Of a DNA stretch of 64,000 bases, positions 11,498 through 22,648 are shown one piece after another. The notes under the pieces are model-generated. The model ran no database searches. It worked only from the letters and a program-made list of their open reading frames with translations, and was not told the origin of the DNA. Position numbers and translations under genes: made by a program. Within the stretch, counting starts at the first letter, position 1. Every line of letters begins with the position of its first letter. Location: the NCBI GenBank assembly GCA_963576725.1, contig OY755244.1, positions 38,299,855 through 38,363,854 on the forward strand. Reading direction: 5' to 3'. The stretch comes from Azorinus chamasolen (Eukaryota > Mollusca > Bivalvia > Cardiida > Solecurtidae).

Positions 11498-12423
11498 GAC
11501 TCATCTATTACTTTTTCCCTGTCGTGACCTTAACGGCTTACCTGCAGGTGCTCTGACTTCAGCAAAGTCATTGAGTACATATTTGACGGATTGTCAAGTT
11601 ATTATGCTATGTTTTACATGTTGTCCTGTGTTCACCGTCGACTATGTTGTGGGTAAGTCCAGCGGGGATACCTTTATTTACACTATTTGTAAAGATAGGG
11701 TGACTTTGAGAGAAGTGTGAGGTTAGGACGCCCGTAAACCGGTTTAAATCCCTAGTGGTGTTTTTACTACTGACCGTGCCAAGGCGGTACTCTCTTTGTC
11801 ACCCTTCCTTTTGTTTGCCTTGTGTCTTTGTGCTTGTGATTTTGTTCGTGTGTGGAAGGTTTGTCTCTTGGTTCTTGTGTGTCTTTTGGTGTTTTCCGTG
11901 TTCATCTCGTGTATGAGTGTGCGTTTGGTTGTGTGGTTGTGTGGTTGTGTGTGTGTATATGTGTCATGCTGTCTATCGGTGTTTTGGTGGTGGTTGCGTC
12001 TTGTATGTTGCTTTGCCTGCTTGACTTTACTACTTTTCCATTGTTAAACTTCATCGGTGCTATAGACCGACATAAGAACCCAATTAGATAGAGTGTCAAT
12101 TGTATCCGACGATGGTTTTGTAAGCACTTTATCAAAATAAAGACGAAAAATAAATAAGGGATTATTACAAATGCCGGTGACCTACGGCGATTTGTTGTAT
12201 GTTCATAAGAGAGAGGTTTAACAAAGAACACTGTCACGCCATGCGATAAAGATATACATACACTTATTCAAATAATGTATAGCCTCAAACTTGCCAGCAC
12301 GTTGAATACGCTAAAATTGATCAGGGTTATGTGTTATGACTAGTCATACATTATTTAAATATACATTTACGTTTAAAAATGTAAAAATAAAAATTCAGAG
12401 ATTGTAACAGTCAAATAACATAC

Positions 12424-12600
12424 CAGTATCTCCGTTTTCATTTCGTGTAAACAATTTCACTGCATTCGTACTATCCATTTCACCACCACACAACTCTAAC
12501 ACTGGAACGAGATAAAACACGATATCCTTCCGTGATATTATATCATATTGTTTCCATTTTAATACGATTTCGTTATGACTCAAATTGGAAAATAACATCA
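12424..12600 (-). CDS. 177-bp exon, unrecognised domain part 1 (intact copy)
   Basis: A phase 1-1 exon, donor GTATGT (12418-12423). Two overlapping AG acceptors are present (TTCAG and CAGAG); only the second, AG at 12601-12602, gives phase 1. It encodes MLFSNLSHNEIVLKWKQYD, then IISRKDIVFYLVPVLELCGG and EMDSTNAVKLFTRNENGDT. One cysteine, one N-glycosylation site (NLS). I do not recognise the domain; with the next two exons it forms a unit of about 171 residues that repeats in the protein. The other copy (4610) is frameshifted. Confidence 0.75.
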
Positions 12601-12844
12601 CTCTGAATTGTTACATAAAACACCATGTTGTAGCAAACATAAAATATATTTGAATCGTCTAATAAGTCATCGTAATACCGCAGCAAACATCAGGCAAAAC
12701 ACAGAAGTTATAAACGTTCATATGTGATGCCCATATATTGGAAACTGTTAGCAATTTGTGAAATATTGACATGTATATAGCAGAAACGTCTCCTATCATT
12801 AACAGCCATTTCCATCTGACAAAGTCATAAAACAGTGAACTTAC

Positions 12845-12874
12845 CAACTGGTGTTGTAATTCCTAGTGAGGTGC
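12845..12874 (-). CDS. 30-bp exon (copy 3)
   Basis: A 30-bp phase 1-1 micro-exon, acceptor TTTACAG (AG at 12875-12876), donor GTAAGT. It encodes TSLGITTPV-type sequence (here with TCA to CCTCA change at the start). Three intact copies (12845, 6809, 5330) and a broken one at 16.7 kb share the same borders, which is the reason to accept so small an exon. Confidence 0.72.
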
Positions 12875-13269
12875 CTGTAAAACAATGGACAACCATTTTA
12901 TCATTGCATAATTTACTTTTGTAAACGTGCTGGTTATTCAACTTGTGAATCTGTCCATGTTTGTAAGTAAAACATCATATAACACATCCGTTGAACACAT
13001 GTTATATCGTATAGCGCGTAGATGCGGTTCTGACAAGCTGACAATCGACTTGTCATGTTCGAATGCCACCGTGCATTAGTATTTGTATATAAAATACTTG
13101 GGTCATTTCATTAAAAACTTTAGATTCAAATTTAAATTTCGAGTGCATTTTAAGTTGTAATAATCAAGTTGTGATACGTTGACACTTGTTTGCAGAAACT
13201 TCCGCGTTAATTGTTCTCAAGGTAAAGCTACATACTTGTGTACTCAATACATATTGTATTTGCCCTTAC

Positions 13270-13326
13270 CTGTTGCGGTAGCAGTTGTTGGACTTAGTGT
13301 TGGTACTGTTGACGCTGGCGGCCTCG
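13270..13326 (-). CDS. 57-bp Thr/Pro-rich mucin-like exon (copy 3)
   Basis: A phase 1-1 exon, acceptor AATTTAG, donor GTAAGG (13264-13269). It encodes RPPASTVPTLSPTTATAT. Nearly identical to the exon at 5757, from which it differs by one base (LG against LS). It splices in frame to the 30-bp exon at 12845. Confidence 0.8.
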
Positions 13327-13620
13327 CTAAATTAATCAGAACACAGATAATAACATAAACACATGATAATCTTACGGATAATAATTGATAAACATAACTA
13401 ATGTCATAACAAACGAACATTGGTATGCTTATGGAACTAATGCTCGAATTACACGGCAATTGGTCAAATTCGTAAGTGCACTAGGAACAACTTTGAATGT
13501 GAAAAGCCAACCACAGAGTAAATCACTTAGCTGTATTTGATCATAGTGTTAGCTTCAGGCGAGAACATGTGCAATAGATATATATTAAAATACGCTGAAC
13601 AAATCATCTTTAGGGTAAAT

Positions 13621-15857
13621 TATGGAGGACGATTAACGCCAAAAATGCATCATGGCTCGTGTCATTTCAGTTTGCTTCATGATAAATGCATCTTGCATTG
13701 AGGCATTTCAGTTTCTTTCATGATGAATGCATCATGCATTGTGGTATTGAACAGTTTGCTTAAACTATTATTTCATGCCAATATCGGATTCATTCTTTCG
13801 TTGAAGTTTCTTCCTATATCATGCATTGTGCCTTATTACAAGAGCGTATTCGGAATTGCATGCAGGATTGTGCTTTATTTAACAATTAATCTTTTTTCAC
13901 CATCCGTCGTTGGTCATTATGTCTGGTGTTTACATCCTTTTTGCTTGTTTGCAGTCATTTTGGTTCATTCTACAATGCCACATGACCCAATGGCACATGA
14001 CCCAACGTGATAAGACCCTAGCAACAAGCATAAAGCCGAAAGCCGAAGGCATAACGCACTTCAGCCGAAACTTGCAAAATAGGTGGCGCTGCACAGAAAA
14101 CCAGATACTCAAACTACTGAAAGTTCTGAATATGGTTTCAAAGTAGATCGAATTAAATGTTTGGTCCGGTTTTATAAATGTAGTCTTGAGGGAAAAAGAA
14201 CATTATTGAGAATGGGGGGGTATTCTTTCATAAATGATGTTGCTTTTGGTGCAATTTTATTTCTTTGCTTTTTTGTCCGTCTGACCAGGGTCTGTCCTGT
14301 TTGCTGATGATCTGTCATTATAGATATGAATCTACATAGTTTGCCCTGGTAATATGTATTTTTAATATTCACGGTATCATTATTTTTCACATGAATATTC
14401 ATTGAGTAAAGGGTTAACTGTGTAGTACCCTGATGTGTGGTAGACCACGTGTGGCTCATTTTAGGGGCCGTCTGATCAAGATCTGCTCTGATTGCTAATG
14501 GAATTTCATTCATCTGTTCATTTAGAAATTCTGAAATGACTGCAATGTTACAACTTTCATAATTCCATTATAATTATTTTGTCCATAAATAGTCTGTAGG
14601 TATTGGAATTTTGACTAAATATAGAACAGGGAAAGGGTTAAAATTATAAATATAAATATGTTTAATATAGCAAAAAGTGACATATCTTTATTAGAATTAT
14701 ATTAGGCTTGAGAAATAGTCGGCATGTAGCATTTAACCCCTAATTTCTTGAACTCACCTTTTTACGCCTTTGCAAACAGAGTAAACACAAATCAGATCCT
14801 CTGGGTTTCGTTGAAACCACGGTCAGCTGTTTGCTTACGATATGATAAAGATAATTTGCACCAACATCCTTTAAAAAATTAAAAAAAAAACTCCCCTTTT
14901 TCTTATAATCTTTTTTTTAAATTAAATGTGATGCCATCAGTTTAAAATTATTTTATTTATTTCCAAAAAAGAAATACTTCACATTTCCCCATAATATTCA
15001 TTTTAAAATTAAATGTGATGCCATCAGTTTAAAATTCTATTTATAAGTAATTTAACACAGATACACGTGGCCTATCAAACATCGGTGGTCATGGTATTAC
15101 ACAGTTGACCCATTACTCATTGAATATTCATGTGAAAAATAATGACATTGTAAATATTAATTATATTTTTAAAATAACACATCGGCACAGGAATGTGTTA
15201 AATGGCATACTTTGTAGAATCATATCTATATATAATGACAGATCATTAGTAAACAGGGCAGACCTGACCAGACGGACATAAAAACAACGAAATAAAATTG
15301 CACCAAAAGCAACATCATGTTTATGATACACACACACACCACCAACGCAAAAACCACCATCACAGTCTTTGATGATACTATGAATTTAAATCTATTTAGT
15401 TTTAATGAAATATGGTTGTTTATCAAATATAACATTTTAATGTATACTCTAACTTCTTTGAACAATTAAAAATAACTTCATAAGTGACATGTTTCCATTC
15501 ATAATATTATGTTTCACCGTACAGATGTTGACATAAGTAAATACACCCCATCCACCCCCCCCCCCCCACACACACACAGATGCCATGGATCAGTAACCCT
15601 TTTTGTCTTTAGGCATCAAGAACCAAGCGCTAAGCAAATAGCACAAAGAATATACTTCAAAGAAGTTTAAACAATGAGTTTATAATAATCAATAAATAAG
15701 TTTAAAGAAGGTTGAATGTCGGAGCGAAGAAGAAACTTCAAAGAAAGAAGAAAGCACACCGTGGCATGCAATACTCATTTGGCATTATGCATTTAACATG
15801 GTGCAACTTTAAATGCCACAAATTATGGTGCATATTTGGCGTTGATCGTCCTCCGTA
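13621..15857. mobile_element. DNA transposon with terminal inverted repeats, empty site known
   Basis: Left end TATGGAGGACGATTAACGCC, right end the reverse complement TACGGAGGACGATCAACGCC, with similarity running on for about 30 bp or more. It is flanked by GTAAAT (13615-13620 and 15858-15863). The matching place in duplication unit 1 (about 6106-6118) has a single GTAAAT and no insert, so ends and the 6-bp target duplication are read directly. No transposase seen inside: non-autonomous. Superfamily not assigned; few superfamilies make 6-bp duplications. Confidence 0.88.
14226..15330. repeat. Fold-back structure inside the 2.2-kb transposon
   Basis: Arms of about 250 bp at 14226-14470 and 15055-15330 are inverted, imperfect copies. 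Both contain TGAATATTCATGTG-type stretches, CGTCTGACC/AGACGGAC hairpin-family sequence and GCAACATCAT/ATGATGTTGC ends. AT-rich sequence lies between. Probably an older palindromic element carried within the newer one. Confidence 0.7.
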
Positions 15858-15921
15858 GTAAATGTTAAGTGCATAAAGTTTACTTCAAACAATGTTAGGG
15901 TTTGATTGGTGAAATGCATAC

Positions 15922-15993
15922 GAAAAGTGCCAGGCGTTGAAGCAATCTCTTCTGGCGTTGTGGTTGAGCCCATTTCCTCTCCCTCTTCCCCTT
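15922..15993 (-). CDS. 72-bp Glu-then-Thr-rich exon (module copy A)
   Basis: Donor GTATGC (15916-15921), acceptor TCCACAG (AG at 15994-15995); a second in-frame acceptor 12 bp upstream (exon end 16005) is possible. It encodes EGEEGEEMGSTTTPEEI, then ASTPGTF. Phase 1-1. I first took the exon to run on to a GTAAAC site, but that would end in phase 0 and break the chain; the GTATGC site keeps it. The 2237-bp terminal-inverted-repeat element sits in the intron just downstream. Confidence 0.68.
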
Positions 15994-16555
15994 CTGTGGA
16001 CACGACTTGAATAGTTAAAAGAAATGGCACTATCTATAATTATATTGGTCAGTAATAATTCTCAAGCAAAATGTAGATATTGATGCTGTCGGAAAATGCT
16101 ATGTCTGTATCCACAAAGAAATGATAGAGATACGTTTTTCCGTACCAAAGGTGAAAAAGAACAATCTACTGATCACCCATCAATTTTGAAAAGTAAACGT
16201 TATTTATACCTATTGCGTACGTCTTCAACATCCGAAGGAAACTGACAAATATTCTTGCTAAAAGGGAGACCGTGCATTCCAATATATTAGTCTTAATGTC
16301 GTTTCGTTTTCATATAGAGAAGACCTCTTTAAAGCGCAGCAATATTTGCACAATATTCACGCTTTATACATCTGGTCTAAAATTGCTTAATGGCAAACGG
16401 TTACTTAGGAATGACTTCTGATCAGGGTAAACACTGGAGAACACGCACTCTAACAGATGGGCTTTGTATTCCCTTTTCACAAAGTTATTGATACATCTGT
16501 CTTGAAATTATTTGTTATGATTGAGATTGAGCTTATGTAAATCGAACAAAAAACC

Positions 16556-16692
16556 TTGCTTTTGTTTGTCTTGTGTCTTTGTTCATGCGTGGAATGTTTA
16601 TCTCTAGTCTTTATTTTTTTGTTGGTATTTTCTGTGTTCATCTCGTGTGTGCGTGTGTTTAGGTGTGTAGTTATCTACCTATCGATGTTTTG
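16556..16692 (+). mobile_element. Fragment of Penelope-like element 3' tail
   Basis: The GT-rich CTTTTGTTTGTCTTGTGTCT stretch through CTATCGATGTTTTGGTG matches about 4005-4178 of the copy-1 tail. It sits where the 30-bp exon donor should be. Confidence 0.7.
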
Positions 16693-16713
16693 GTGTAATT
16701 CCGCGTGATGTGC
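16691..16713 (-). pseudogene. Broken 30-bp exon (donor side replaced by retroelement tail)
   Basis: The acceptor and first codons of the 30-bp exon type survive (TCACAG, then codons for TSRGIT). The rest and the GTAAGT donor are gone, replaced by GT-rich sequence matching the 3' end of the local Penelope-like element (about 16556-16692). Read-through would meet a TAG after a few codons. Since the exon is phase 1-1, skipping it keeps the frame, so the gene could tolerate the loss. Confidence 0.65.
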
Positions 16714-16825
16714 CTGTGAAACAAAGGGCAGCCATTTTATCACTGCTGAAATAACTGTCGTAAAAGAGCTGTTTCCTTAACTTGTTAGTTTGTCCATGTT
16801 TGTAAGCAAAACATCACATAATATA

Positions 16826-18190
16826 CTGACACGAAAAAGAAACTGTGCAGTTGTAATTTCCCGTATCTGCCTTTTGATTTTGAATATATGTAACGACTCG
16901 CGACAATTAATCAGTATCTGATATGGCCTCCTCGTCTACGGATCAATGCTAATATTCTTGACAGCATGGATCTGACGTAATGCCTAATGACGACGTCAGG
17001 AATGGCGTTCAATTCATGCACTAAGGCTGCAGACAAGTCATTGATATTGTTGATGACATGATTTTTCCTTGCCCTCCGACCAAGTCAATTCCATATATGC
17101 TCTATGGGATTCATGTCTGGAGAGCAAGCCGGCCAAGGTAAGACGTTAACGTTGTTTGCAGCCATGGTGAGTCTAGCAGTGTGTGGCCTTGTGTTGTCAT
17201 GCATTAAACAACCAGTATTCTGGTGTAGGAAAGGAGCAGCGACTGGGTGTAAAACCTGGTTAACATAACCTTGGGCATCTAAGTTACCATTAACAACAAC
17301 AAGGTTTGTTTTCCTTCCTCACATTATACCTCCCCATACAATTACACTACCCCCTCCAAAGCGATCTCGCTCCAGTAAACAGTTCTGTGCAAAACGTTCA
17401 CCTTTACGTCTTAATACCCGGACTCTACTGTCAGCAGTGCTTAGGTTGAATTTTGGCTCATCACTAAAGAGCACCCTGGACCACATTGCACGGTTCAAAC
17501 GGAGTTGACGGCGGACCCAGACCAGTCTAAGATCACGATGTCTGTTATTTAGGATCTGGCCAACATAAGGTCTCCTAGCCCTCAATGTGTTGGCGTTGGC
17601 TCGTAATCGGTTTAAAACCGTTTCCCTAGATATGCCAAGCTGTCTTGCTTGTAGCCGTTTTGAATCGTTGGCATATGTGCGTCAACGTCAAATGGCGATC
17701 CTGACGTGCCATCGTCACCCTCGGTCTACCGGATCGACGATTTTCTCTAACGCTGCCATTCTACTGGTAACATTGTCGGAGACTTAGAATTGTATTTCGA
17801 TGGCAGTTGTACTGCCTAGAGACGCCAGAAACAATGACGCCAGCTGCGAGTTGCATAAGAGCTTGAAGTCGTTCGTTTTCTATAAGCCGTTGCATCTTGC
17901 TTACGAGAGAAATTCAAAAGTGAACTGTGATTTATGATTGCACTACGAGTAGAGATATCGATCAGGGTTAATATGTACATGTACATAGGCTGCACGGATT
18001 GCATGAGCAAAAAGTTGCATAATCGTCTACGGTCAATTTGAAGGCCGTCTATGTTCTTAAAATGTCCATAAATGAGTTTAAGATGTGTAGGGTTATTTTC
18101 TGCACTCATAATGATAAAATTGTAATTATAAACTTTATAGCAAAAACGTTATCTCAAATATTAAAGTGCACAGTTGCTTTTTTGTGTCAG
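16826..18190 (-). mobile_element. Tc1-like transposon, 1365 bp
   Basis: Inverted ends CTGACACGAAAAAGAAACTG and CTGACACAAAAAAGCAACTG, each flanked by TA (16824-16825 and 18191-18192). The transposase is on the minus strand. The matching intron in unit 1 (about 6950) lacks it. Confidence 0.9.
16900..17800 (-). pseudogene. Tc1-family transposase, inactivated
   Basis: From N- to C-terminus: GRPRVTMARQDRHLTL (helix-turn-helix linker), RQLGISRETVLNRLRANAN, then RARRPYVGQ, WSRVLFSDEPKFNLS (second region of the DDE domain), FGGGSVIVWGGIM, then DNTRPHTARLT and LPWPACSPDMNPIEHIWNWL. The DDE catalytic residues (D in FSDEP, D in HDNTRPH, E in NPIEH) are all visible. It is broken by a TGA at 17319-17321 right after WGGIM and by a frameshift near 17655. 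Confidence 0.85.
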
Positions 18191-18542
18191 TATACATTCA
18201 TGCTGCGCTTTTCATCTCGTATAGCGCGTAGATGCGGTTCCGCATAAAGGCAACACTCGATTTTACATGTTTGAACTACATCATGAATTAGTATTTGAAT
18301 ATAGGTAATACCTATGCGATTGCATTATAATCTTTGAATACAATTTGAACTTTGAGTATAGTTTAAGTTATATGTCCAACAGGCTTTCACTGATCTAACT
18401 CGCGAAGTTGTTGTTGCCAGTCGATATTTTAGCTAAGTGTGAAACGTTGACTTTTGTTGGCAGAAATGTCCCCAGTATATGTTTTACAAGGTAAAGCAAT
18501 GTACGAAATTGTGTACTTAATACATATTGCATTTGCCCTTAC

Positions 18543-18599
18543 CTGTTACGGTAGCAGTTGTGCGACCTAGTGTTGGTACTGGTGTCGTTGTCGACCTCG
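18543..18599 (-). CDS. 57-bp Thr/Pro-rich mucin-like exon (copy 4)
   Basis: A phase 1-1 exon, acceptor AATTTAG (AG at 18600-18601), donor GTAAGG (18537-18542). It encodes RSTTTPVPTLGRTTATVT, a short Thr/Pro stretch suited to O-glycosylation. Paralogous 57-bp exons with the same borders lie at 13270, 7302 and 5757. It starts the repeated module; flanking intron sequence is also similar to that around the 7302 exon. Length alone is too short for proof, but four copies with conserved splice sites are convincing. Confidence 0.78.
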
Positions 18600-19468
18600 C
18601 TAAATTAAGTATAACACAAGCATGATAATCTTTAGGATAGTAATTGATAAATAGATCTAATATATGAAAAACAAGCATTACAATGCTTATGAAACTATTG
18701 CTCGAATTAATTACGCGGCCATTGGTCGAAGTCTTACATACATTAGGAACAAAATTGAATGTGAAAATACGCTTAACTACAAAGGAAATGATTTAGCTGT
18801 AGTTGATCATAATATTAGCTCCAGGCAAGAACGCCTGTACAAAATATATATTAAAATACGCTGAACAAACCAGATATGCACATCAATGCTTGTGACTTGG
18901 ATAAAAGTATAATAGTAGTTTATTGAAAATAGCAAAGTATCGAACTCTATTTGACAGTATGTAGTGATGACCTATTTCTCGGATTTATATAGACATTTGC
19001 AGCTTTCCTATTTGATAGAGATCCCCGTGATGCTATCACGGCTAACAGTGGTCAAATGCTGAAAGTGACTAAAAGTAGACAAACTGGTCAAACAGTGAAA
19101 GCCACACGCGAAAGGGCACGACACAAAACACTATCAATAAAGAAACGGCAAATTTATAAGACAAAACGTATCGGGATGCATATCAAGACATTAAACATTT
19201 ATCATATATAGTAACAAAGTAGCCCATACTAGCTAAATTTCTCTTAACTTAAAATGCATCAATATCAAATGTACGATTAACTACCATATACATATGACAA
19301 ACCAAACAGATATACCTGGATTAGATGACTCCTGAAAGAGTCCTTTGATCAGTTGCCACCTGAAAATAGTTTTTTCTGTAGGATCTGCATCCTTGAGTGT
19401 GTTCCAAAGTTTGACGAATTTATCTTAATTGAGAAGTATTTAGAGTTTATAGAGTTCATCCAACATAC

Positions 19469-19579
19469 CTTCTTCGTCTGACGAATCATTGCAATGTATA
19501 ATGCCATCTCCAACTAATCCAAAATCGATGCATCTAGTACCATCACATAGGAATCCTTCTCTAATCGTTTCGCAGTATT
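19469..19579 (-). CDS. Exon: diverged LDLa repeat
   Basis: A 111-bp phase 1-1 exon, acceptor AATTCAG (AG at 19580-19581, weak pyrimidine tract), donor GTATGT (19463-19468). It encodes YCETIREGFLCDGTRCIDFG, then LVGDGIIHCNDSSDEE. The RCIxxGxxGDGxxHCxDSSDEE end is LDLa-like, with GDG for the usual CDG, so one disulfide partner is lost. Last LDLa-type exon before the Thr/Pro-rich part. Confidence 0.8.
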
Positions 19580-19719
19580 CTGAATTGATTTTGTACAACA
19601 TGTTAACCGTGTATGAACCGAGGCAGAAATAATTAAAATATGTGTTTACCTCTTTCAGTACCGCATTAATAATGGCTTGTAACATTTTTACAATACCATT
19701 AAGCTTTTATCCCATGGGT

Positions 19720-20448
19720 GTGCTTCTTTACACCTTTGCAATCAGATGTTGGTTCGGATGAGACGGCCCCTGTAGTATAACTGACTGCTCATTTTGCTAA
19801 GGCAATAAAACATAATCACGCAAACAGTATGACGTCGAATCGTATAACGTCATCGTGCATAGGTTCACAGCGTTTAGATTTAAATAACGTCAGAGATGTG
19901 TTGTAGTATTATAATGTACATCATATTAAAGTACTGATCATTGTAAATCACTTACATCCATGTCAAACACACATGCTTAATAAAACGACGTGTCTGAGCC
20001 TGGTTGCTAGGCTTACATGAGTCCCATTATACAAAAAAGAAATATATTAAAGCTTTACAAACAATATCGTACCATCGGGCCTTGTGCTGGTATGAGCCTG
20101 GTTGCTAGACTTAATTGCGCTTTCTTTAGCCCCATTATACAAAAAGTAAATATAGTAAAGCTTTACAGTTTCGAATCCGGTCAAACACCATACATAAAGA
20201 AGTGGACATTCGTGTTCTTCAAGTCACTCATCGAAGTTTATTTTGCCTGTGCTGGCAGCAAGCTAGGAGTTGATCATATTTTGCAATTTGAATGCGCTTT
20301 ATGATTTGACTATACAGCAGTACAGTAGCGGCCATCAAAAAGATGTCTAAGTATAGGTCTTTAAGGCTATTGGTAGCTTAATGCAGGTCGTAAACACTTT
20401 TGCTCTGCATTAGGAAACCACCTGCTCTTCGAGACAATTACTACAGCT
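19720..20448. other. Intron with a short tandem duplication and MITE remnant
   Basis: About 75-100 bp starting GAGCCTGGTTGCTAG occurs twice (about 19997-20062 and 20094-20170). Around 19730-19800 is a worn hairpin-family A sequence (GATGAGACGGCCCC). No gene seen. Confidence 0.5.
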
Positions 20449-20850
20449 TTGCTGTTTAACTTACTGGTTGTCAACCCTTTTACAGTTGGCAATCAAGCCG
20501 CCAAGAAAGCTTTAGTACTTTATGAATGCGACCTCTTAAATCCGGAAATGGAAGGAGGACATCGGATAGTCGGTTTTGTTGTACCCTTTATTACCTATCT
20601 ACATTTACTGTTTGCAGCTCAATTATTGAGTAAACTAGCGATAGCTGGAGACAGTTTGTTTGACTGAAATATGTTTTTGTTTTACATGCTCTTAACAACT
20701 GTATTTTCCATCGAGGTTGTTGAATATTAGTCGGAGAGGGGACACGTTCATTTACACTGTCTTTTAGGGTGGGTGGAATACGTGTGAGATTGGCGCCCCT
20801 AAACCGGTGTATAGTCACTGACCGTTCCAAGGCAGTATAGTTCGATTTTG
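20449..20850 (+). mobile_element. 3' remnant of a Penelope-like element
   Basis: Matches the end of the copy-1 reading frame (TTTTACAGT) and its tail, including ATGA (20522-20525) and CTCTTAAA at the SECIS position, and the TCACTGACCGTTCCAAGGC block. Confidence 0.7.
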
Positions 20851-21056
20851 ACCCGTGAGTTGTGACGTTTAGGACGAGTCCATCCGTAGAGGTAAAACGT
20901 GTCACAAACCATTATTTGTTCCGGAGTTACCTACCTTTCAATGTATAATAATAATAGTGTGCCTTTTGTGTTGGAGTAAATTGATAATCCAGTTACCCAT
21001 ATGCAATATGCAATCATGCTTGCTTATATGTGTACTTGTATGTTATTAGTATTTAA

Positions 21057-21410
21057 ACTGTTTTTTTGTTATACATGTACTTTACCACTGTATTTGCTGT
21101 CGCGGTTGTTGTAGATTAGTCGGAGAGGGGATACGTTTATTTACACTGTTTGTCTTTTAGGATGGGGATGGAATAAGGGTGAGGTTGGGCGCCCATAAAC
21201 CGGTTTAAACCCCCGGTGACGTTTGTCACTGACCGTTCCAAGGCGGTACTTCCATCCTCCTCCTATTGTATGTTTGTTTTGTCTTTGTGCGTCTCTTGTT
21301 GTTTTTTCTACCTATGTACATTTGCTGTTTCCTTGTGTTGCTGTTCGGGCGAGTGTTTGTTCTGTATGTGGTGTTTCCTGCATGACTCATTTTTGTACTT
21401 TTATTATAGA
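21057..21410 (+). mobile_element. Second 3' tail of a Penelope-like element
   Basis: Begins within the tail (CACTGTATTTGCTGTCG) and runs through CGCCCATAAACCGGTTTAAA, TCACTGACCGTTCCAAGGCG and the GT-rich end to TGCATGACTCATTTTTGTAC. It is closer to the 20.5-kb remnant than to copies 1 and 2. Confidence 0.7.
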
Positions 21411-22640
21411 AAAATCGATGATTCAGTTATTGACAATCCACACTTGTTGAAGATCAGATTCCTCGGCAGCGCATAACTCGATATACCGAGTTTATGCGCG
21501 AACTGTTCCACATTCCACAAAAACAATGCCATCAAATAAACGGCCTACATTAATAGGTTTAGCAATTGTTGGCTCATGTGACCTACTTGTTTTCGGCAGA
21601 TTAAAAATCACGATTTAAGAAACTCAGATAATGATCGTTATTGCGCAGATGATCAAATTAATTCTAGAATAATATTATTATACTACTTTAGCTTCCCTGT
21701 CCTACCACTGTATATCGTGACCGTTCATATAACTTTAAAAGAGGTCCACCTCAGTGTCATTAATATACATTCTGTTTTATGAGATGTCGTTTAAATAATT
21801 ATACAGCAGACTGAAACTATTTATGTAACTGTATTAGAGGATTACCTAGGGATCATTCCTTTGCAGTTCAATTTTCACTCGGGCAATGGTATAAATTCTT
21901 CAATATTGAAAGTTCGAATTATCGAGAATGTTCAGTATTCTCTAATTATCCTGAATATTCGGAACACTTTAACAAATAGTATTCACCTGAAGCAGCAGAT
22001 TGATCAGAGTCCTCACAATTGGTCAAACTAGTGCAAAACAGATATACTTTACAGACTAATAGAAATGGAAGGGCGATTGTCTCAAAATCAACTGACATAA
22101 TAAGAGGGTGACTTTTTGTGTCATTTTGTGTCATTCTACCTTTCAAATGTTAGGCTTATATGCTATTCCAGATGTTTTTGTTGTTTATGTTGATTAACAC
22201 AATTAACACAATTGTGTTGTTAGATGTACACTGGTGCAATAATGGTAAAGATTGTATTTTCGTATGAATGAAAATGAACGTTTTGACATAGAATGGATAT
22301 GTAGCTGATACATAACCTGGGGATGGTCAGTCAATTTTTGCCAAAGTTTTCCGGTCTGGGTCTATCATCAAGTAAAGATGAATCCATTACTCCATAAATA
22401 AGATTCTGAATGCATGTGGTTGCTTAAAGCAAGGCAAAAGTAAGCTTTTACATATCGTCTTTCTTGCATTTAGCTACCGCCCTATATATATGTAGCTATA
22501 GATAGGTTTTACTGTAGGATTATACTTGCATGGAATAGGTACCAAAGGTATAAAAAGCTTTACTTGAATATCTGACTGAGAGTACCCGAGTACTTGGACA
22601 TGGCCTCAAACTCAAAGGATTTATCAACCTGAATCATAAG
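21411..22640. other. Intron sequence, little structure
   Basis: A 29-nt palindrome (CGCATAACTCG ... CGAGTTTATGCG, 21469-21496) is the only clear item. No gene or complete repeat recognised. Confidence 0.4.
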
Positions 22641-22648
22641 CCAAAGTA

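Larger units (their letters stand above)
8635..12043 (+). mobile_element. Naiad-type Penelope-like element, copy 2
   Basis: Copy 1 shifted by 7805 bp, sharing all its frameshifts. Differences are few single bases (for example near 11220, 11246 and 11387) and small indels in the GT-rich tail. The shared damage shows that the element was inserted and already broken before it was duplicated with the host exons. Confidence 0.88.
7806..18870. repeat. Tandem duplication, unit 2 (expanded by insertions)
   Basis: Second copy of the 7.8-kb unit. Its right half is stretched by a 2237-bp element (13621-15857), a Tc1-like element (16826-18190) and a retroelement tail (about 16556-16692), none of which is in unit 1. 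Similarity fades by about 18.87 kb. Confidence 0.9.
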
